DNA of 64,000 nt from Billgrantia gudaonensis (GTDB lineage: Bacteria; Pseudomonadota; Gammaproteobacteria; Pseudomonadales; Halomonadaceae). The position numbers were made by a program, and so were the translations under genes. The stretch lies in assembly GCF_900100195.1 (NCBI RefSeq), contig NZ_FNES01000007.1, forward strand, positions 62,001 through 126,000. Direction: 5' to 3'. Below the pieces are notes generated by a model. That model worked only from the letters and a program-made list of their open reading frames with translations, ran no database searches and was not told the origin of the DNA. Numbering within the stretch: the stretch's first letter is position 1; the number at the start of each line of letters is the position of its first letter. Below, piece by piece: positions 61,307 to 64,000 of the stretch.

Positions 61307-61551
61307 AAGATAGAGTGCCGACCTCTGGAGTGCAAGGACGTTTTTGCAGGGCTTCGTCATCAGTTTTTTGACAAATGAAAACAGTGGGTTGGAGTTCTAG
61401 CGAGCGCTTGCCGAATGGAGCTCTCTTCGCGTGCTGCAACTGCCGGACCGGCGCGTGCGGCCAACCGTGCCGTGACGTCAGGCCGGTCGGGTGATGGCTG
61501 GGTGGGGCGGGAACATCGGCAGGTCTTGCAATGCATCGGGAGGCGGCATAG

Positions 61552-61568
61552 CGTGTATTGTATACACG
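61552..61568. promoter_or_regulatory. TTGTATACA site before puuE
   Basis: CGTGTATTGTATACACG contains TTGTATACA (61558-61566) within longer inverted arms CGTGTA/TACACG. It lies 58 bp upstream of the puuE ATG. Confidence 0.6.
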
Positions 61569-61625
61569 AGCTGTCGTGTCGCTTCCCGAGAGCGGCACGA
61601 GTCAACAACAATCTGGATCGTCGCC

Positions 61626-62579
61626 ATGTCGTCTTCTTCGCCCGTCTTTCCCGTTCCCAGTGACTATCCCCGCGACCTGATCGGCTACGGCCGTACGCCA
61701 CCCCATGCCAACTGGCCCGGCAATGCCCGCATCGCCGTGCAGTTCGTGCTCAACTACGAGGAGGGGGGCGAGAACTGCGTGCTGCACGGTGATGCCGGCT
61801 CCGAGCAGTTCCTCTCCGAGATCATCGGCGCGCCGGCCTTTCCCGACCGTCACTTGAGCATGGAGTCGATCTACGAGTACGGCTCGCGGGCGGGGGTGTG
61901 GCGCATCCTGCGCGAATTCGAGCGCCGCGGCCTGCCGCTCACCGTGTTCGGCGTGGCCATGGCGCTGGAGCGCCACCCCGAGGTGGCCCATGCCTTCAAG
62001 GAACTGGGCCATGAGGTCGCCTGCCACGGCTATCGCTGGATCCACTATCAGGAGGTCCCGGAGGCGGTCGAGCGCGAGCATTTGCAGAAGGCCATGGCGA
62101 TCTTCCAGCGCCTCTACGGCGAGAAGCCGCTGGGTTGGTACACCGGCCGCGACAGCCCCAACACTCGCCGACTGGTGCTCGACGAGGGCGGCTTCCTCTA
62201 CGACAGCGACTACTACGGCGACGACCTGCCGTTCTGGACGCGCGCGACGGACAGCCAGGGCCGGGCACACGACCACCTGATCGTGCCTTATACCCTGGAC
62301 AGCAACGACATGCGCTTCGCCGCACCGCAGGGCTTCAATACCGCCGAGCACTTCTTCACTTACCTGCGCGATGCCTTCGACGTGCTCTATGAAGAGGGTG
62401 AGGAGACGCCCAAGATGCTCTCGGTGGGCATGCACTGCCGCCTGCTCGGTCGCCCCGGCCGTTTCCGCGCCCTGCAGCGCTTCCTCGACCACATCGAGGC
62501 GCACGACCGGGTTTGGGTGGCGCGGCGCGTCGATATCGCGCGGCACTGGGTGGAGCATCACCCGGCGCCTGGACGTTGA
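61626..62579 (+). CDS. puuE: Allantoinase, polysaccharide-deacetylase type
   Basis: A 317-residue metal-independent allantoinase of the PuuE family (allantoin to allantoate). 'YPRDLIGYGRTPPHANWPG', 'VQFVLNYEEGGENCVLHGD' and 'HEVACHGYRWIHYQ' are family signatures. ATG 61626. It follows the uraD/uraH/puuD step; a racemase-like protein is divergent. The TTGTATACA site upstream suggests co-control with those genes. Confidence 0.94.
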   Translation: MSSSSPVFPVPSDYPRDLIGYGRTPPHANWPGNARIAVQFVLNYEEGGENCVLHGDAGSEQFLSEIIGAPAFPDRHLSMESIYEYGSRAGVWRILREFERRGLPLTVFGVAMALERHPEVAHAFKELGHEVACHGYRWIHYQEVPEAVEREHLQKAMAIFQRLYGEKPLGWYTGRDSPNTRRLVLDEGGFLYDSDYYGDDLPFWTRATDSQGRAHDHLIVPYTLDSNDMRFAAPQGFNTAEHFFTYLRDAFDVLYEEGEETPKMLSVGMHCRLLGRPGRFRALQRFLDHIEAHDRVWVARRVDIARHWVEHHPAPGR

Positions 62580-62899
62580 ATGCTAGCTTTATCGTAGCCG
62601 GACGTCTCGTTCGAGGCTGATCCGGCGACAGGTCTACGAGGGGGCGCTGTGAACCCTTCCCTGGGCGCTACCGATGCCCTGCTTCGCTCTCGCGTCCTGC
62701 TCCGCTTGCAGGACCGGTGCTGGCCATCCATGGCCAGCCCGTTCGAAGCAGTGCTTCTCACCCATGGCATCGGACCCCCTCTGCGACCTTGTCCCCCGGC
62801 GCCTCTCGCTTGGGTGGCATAGTCGGCCTCGAGAGCGGTGAGCCGCTCGATTCAAAGCACGTGACTTTTCCGGTCTTCATTTTTCTGCCAGGACATATC
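62580..62899. other. Gap between puuE and the ureidoglycine aminohydrolase gene
   Basis: Mostly occupied by hairpin element R4 (62611-62814). The remaining 85 bp before the next ATG hold TTTTCCGG and an AT-rich stretch (62861-62900) with ATATC, a possible promoter; no TTGTATACA site is visible. GCCAGGACATATC precedes the start codon. Confidence 0.6.
62611..62814 (+). repeat. Dispersed hairpin element, copy R4 (long form)
   Basis: Outer arms GACAGGTC and GACCTTGTC, then GAGGGGG/CCCCCTC. The interior is expanded: CCGATGCC (62671-62678) pairs with GGCATCGG (62766-62773) and encloses GTCCTGC/GCAGGAC (62694-62714), GCTGGCCAT/ATGGCCAGC (62719-62738) and GAAGC/GCTTC. Box GCTGTGAACCCTTCCCTGG present. 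Bases 62658-62782 are identical to 63812-63936 in R5. Confidence 0.88.
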
Positions 62900-63733
62900 A
62901 TGAGCCAACGCACCTACTACGCCCCCCACGGCGGCCACCCGCCCCAGACTCAGCTGCTCTCCGACCGGGCGGTGTTCACCGAGGCCTACGCCGTCATCCC
63001 CAAGGGGGTGATGCGCGACATCGTCACCAGCAACCTGCCGTTCTGGGAGAACACTCGGCTGTGGGTGCTGGCGCGCCCGCTCTCCGGCTTCGCCGAGACC
63101 TTCTCCCAGTACATCATGGAGGTCGGCCCCGATGGCGGCAGCGAACGCCCCGAGCTCGATTCCGCTGCCGAGGGCGTGCTTTTCGTGGTGGAAGGCGAGA
63201 TGACCCTGACCGTCGGCGGCGAGCGCCACCGCATGGTGCCTGGCGGCTACGCCTTCCTGCCGCCGGGCAGCGACTGGCAGCTGCGCAACGAGTCCGGAGC
63301 CCCGGTGCGCTTCCACTGGGTGCGCAAGGCCTACGAGTTCGTCGAGGGCATCGCGGTGCCGGAAGCGTTCGTGGTCAACGAGAATGACATCGCCCCCAAC
63401 GAGATGCCGGACACCGAGGGGCGCTGGGCCACCACGCGCTTCGTCGACCCGGAAGACGTGCGTCACGACATGCACGTCAACATCGTCACCTTCCAGCCGG
63501 GGGCAGTGATTCCCTTCGACGAGACTCATGTCATGGAGCACGGCCTCTACGTGCTGGAAGGGAAGGCGGTCTACCACCTGAACCAGGACTGGGTCGAGGT
63601 CGAGGCCGGCGATTTCATGTGGCTGCGCGCCTTCTGCCCCCAGGCCTGCTACGCCGGCGGCCCGGGGCCGTTCCGTTATTTGCTGTACAAGGACGTGAAC
63701 CGCCACGCGGCGCTGCGCTTGGGTGCTCGCTGA
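62900..63733 (+). CDS. allE: (S)-ureidoglycine aminohydrolase
   Basis: A 277-residue bicupin, converting S-ureidoglycine to S-ureidoglycolate and ammonia (YlbA/UGHY family). 'YYAPHGGHPPQTQLLSDRAV' at the N-terminus, then metal-site residues in 'PELDSAAEGVLFVVEGEMT' and 'ETHVMEHGLYVLEGKAVYHL'. ATG 62900. Allantoate amidohydrolase, which makes its substrate, is not in the window. The gene is flanked by two near-identical repeat elements in direct orientation. Confidence 0.93.
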   Translation: MSQRTYYAPHGGHPPQTQLLSDRAVFTEAYAVIPKGVMRDIVTSNLPFWENTRLWVLARPLSGFAETFSQYIMEVGPDGGSERPELDSAAEGVLFVVEGEMTLTVGGERHRMVPGGYAFLPPGSDWQLRNESGAPVRFHWVRKAYEFVEGIAVPEAFVVNENDIAPNEMPDTEGRWATTRFVDPEDVRHDMHVNIVTFQPGAVIPFDETHVMEHGLYVLEGKAVYHLNQDWVEVEAGDFMWLRAFCPQACYAGGPGPFRYLLYKDVNRHAALRLGAR

Positions 63734-63761
63734 GACGTGGGAGGCTTGCAGTAGCTTCGCC

Positions 63762-63965
63762 GCTCGAGGCTGATCCGGCGACAGGGTTTCGAGGGGGGCG
63801 CTATGAACCCCTCCCTGGGCGCTACCGATGCCCTGCTTCGCTCTCGCGTCCTGCTCCGCTTGCAGGACCGGTGCTGGCCATCCATGGCCAGCCCGTTCGA
63901 AGCAGTGCTTCTCACCCATGGCATCGGACCCCCTCTCCACCCTGTCCCCGGCGCCTCTCGCTCGG
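63762..63965 (+). repeat. Dispersed hairpin element, copy R5 (long form)
   Basis: Same orientation and architecture as R4, offset by 1154 bp. The outer arms are GACAGGGT and ACCCTGTC, which differ from those of R4 but pair perfectly. The 125-bp core 63812-63936 is identical to R4, including its nested hairpins. The last 35 bp of the window show no gene. Confidence 0.88.
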
Positions 63966-64000
63966 ATGGCTGCATCGCTCCGCCATCCAAGGTTTCAATA

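Larger units (their letters stand above)
61256..61625. other. Divergent regulatory region between racemase-like gene and puuE
   Basis: No gene is supported in these 370 bp. The stretch holds three copies or part copies of the TTGTAYACA motif, at 61274-61284, 61298-61306 and 61558-61566, close to the two start codons. The middle (about 61380-61540) shows nothing recognisable. Confidence 0.6.

Noticed and set aside
62852..63940. 362-codon minus-strand frame across allE and R5
   Set aside because: It is the complement of allE plus repeat sequence, and similar strings arise from R4. No independent support.

Overview
The window reads as chromosomal DNA of a high-GC gammaproteobacterium of the Halomonadaceae type. 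I infer this from gene content (TRAP-TAXI uptake, quaternary-amine metabolism, an AotJQMP-like arginine transporter beside astE, a PHA phasin) and codon style, not from a database match. No rRNA, tRNA, CRISPR array, insertion sequence or prophage was seen. About 60 protein genes are supported; gaps are mostly under 300 bp.

Layout. 1-2.2 kb: 3' part of a NitT/TauT-like binding protein, then NnrS. 2.4-5.9 kb: TRAP-TAXI uptake operon. 6-7.7 kb: purEK. 7.7-10.6 kb: TraX-like protein, glutamine amidotransferase, CPA-type antiporter. 10.6-13.6 kb: Zn/Cd/Pb P-type ATPase and divergent MerR-family regulator with a classical 19-bp-spacer promoter. 13.7-18.0 kb: basic amino acid ABC transporter and astE. 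18.3-19.9 kb: methyltransferase and WrbA. 20.2-22.4 kb: octaheme tetrathionate-reductase-family cytochrome with its cytochrome b. 22.5-25.5 kb: D-malate/tartrate-type dehydrogenase, fluoroacetate-dehalogenase-like hydrolase and LysR regulator. 25.5-35 kb: glycosyltransferase, TVP38 protein, quaternary-amine binding protein, gamma-butyrobetaine hydroxylase, LysR regulator, two uncharacterised proteins, MtfA-like peptidase and a GNAT-nitrilase fusion. 35-39.4 kb: Ugp-like ABC transporter. 39.4-46.6 kb: EamA exporter and the glycolate oxidase cluster glcDEFG with an LldP/GlcA permease. 47-48.9 kb: glutathione transferase, phasin, phosphoribosyltransferase.

49-63.7 kb is a purine-degradation island: NCS2 permease, uraD, uraH, puuD (membrane urate oxidase with cytochrome c tail), a GntR regulator, two NCS1 permeases, an allantoin/hydantoin-racemase-like protein, puuE and an (S)-ureidoglycine aminohydrolase. 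A complete galactonate block (dgoA, dgoK, dgoD, dgoR) sits inside it. No allantoate amidohydrolase or ureidoglycolate lyase is visible here. A TTGTAYACA-like motif recurs in front of most of the purine genes and of the GntR gene itself, suggesting one local regulon.

The most unusual signal is a dispersed family of intergenic, hairpin-rich elements, five copies of about 120-205 bp. They share terminal inverted arms that covary between copies, a conserved asymmetric box, and interchangeable inner hairpins. Two copies in the same orientation, with a 125-bp identical core, bracket the ureidoglycine aminohydrolase gene.
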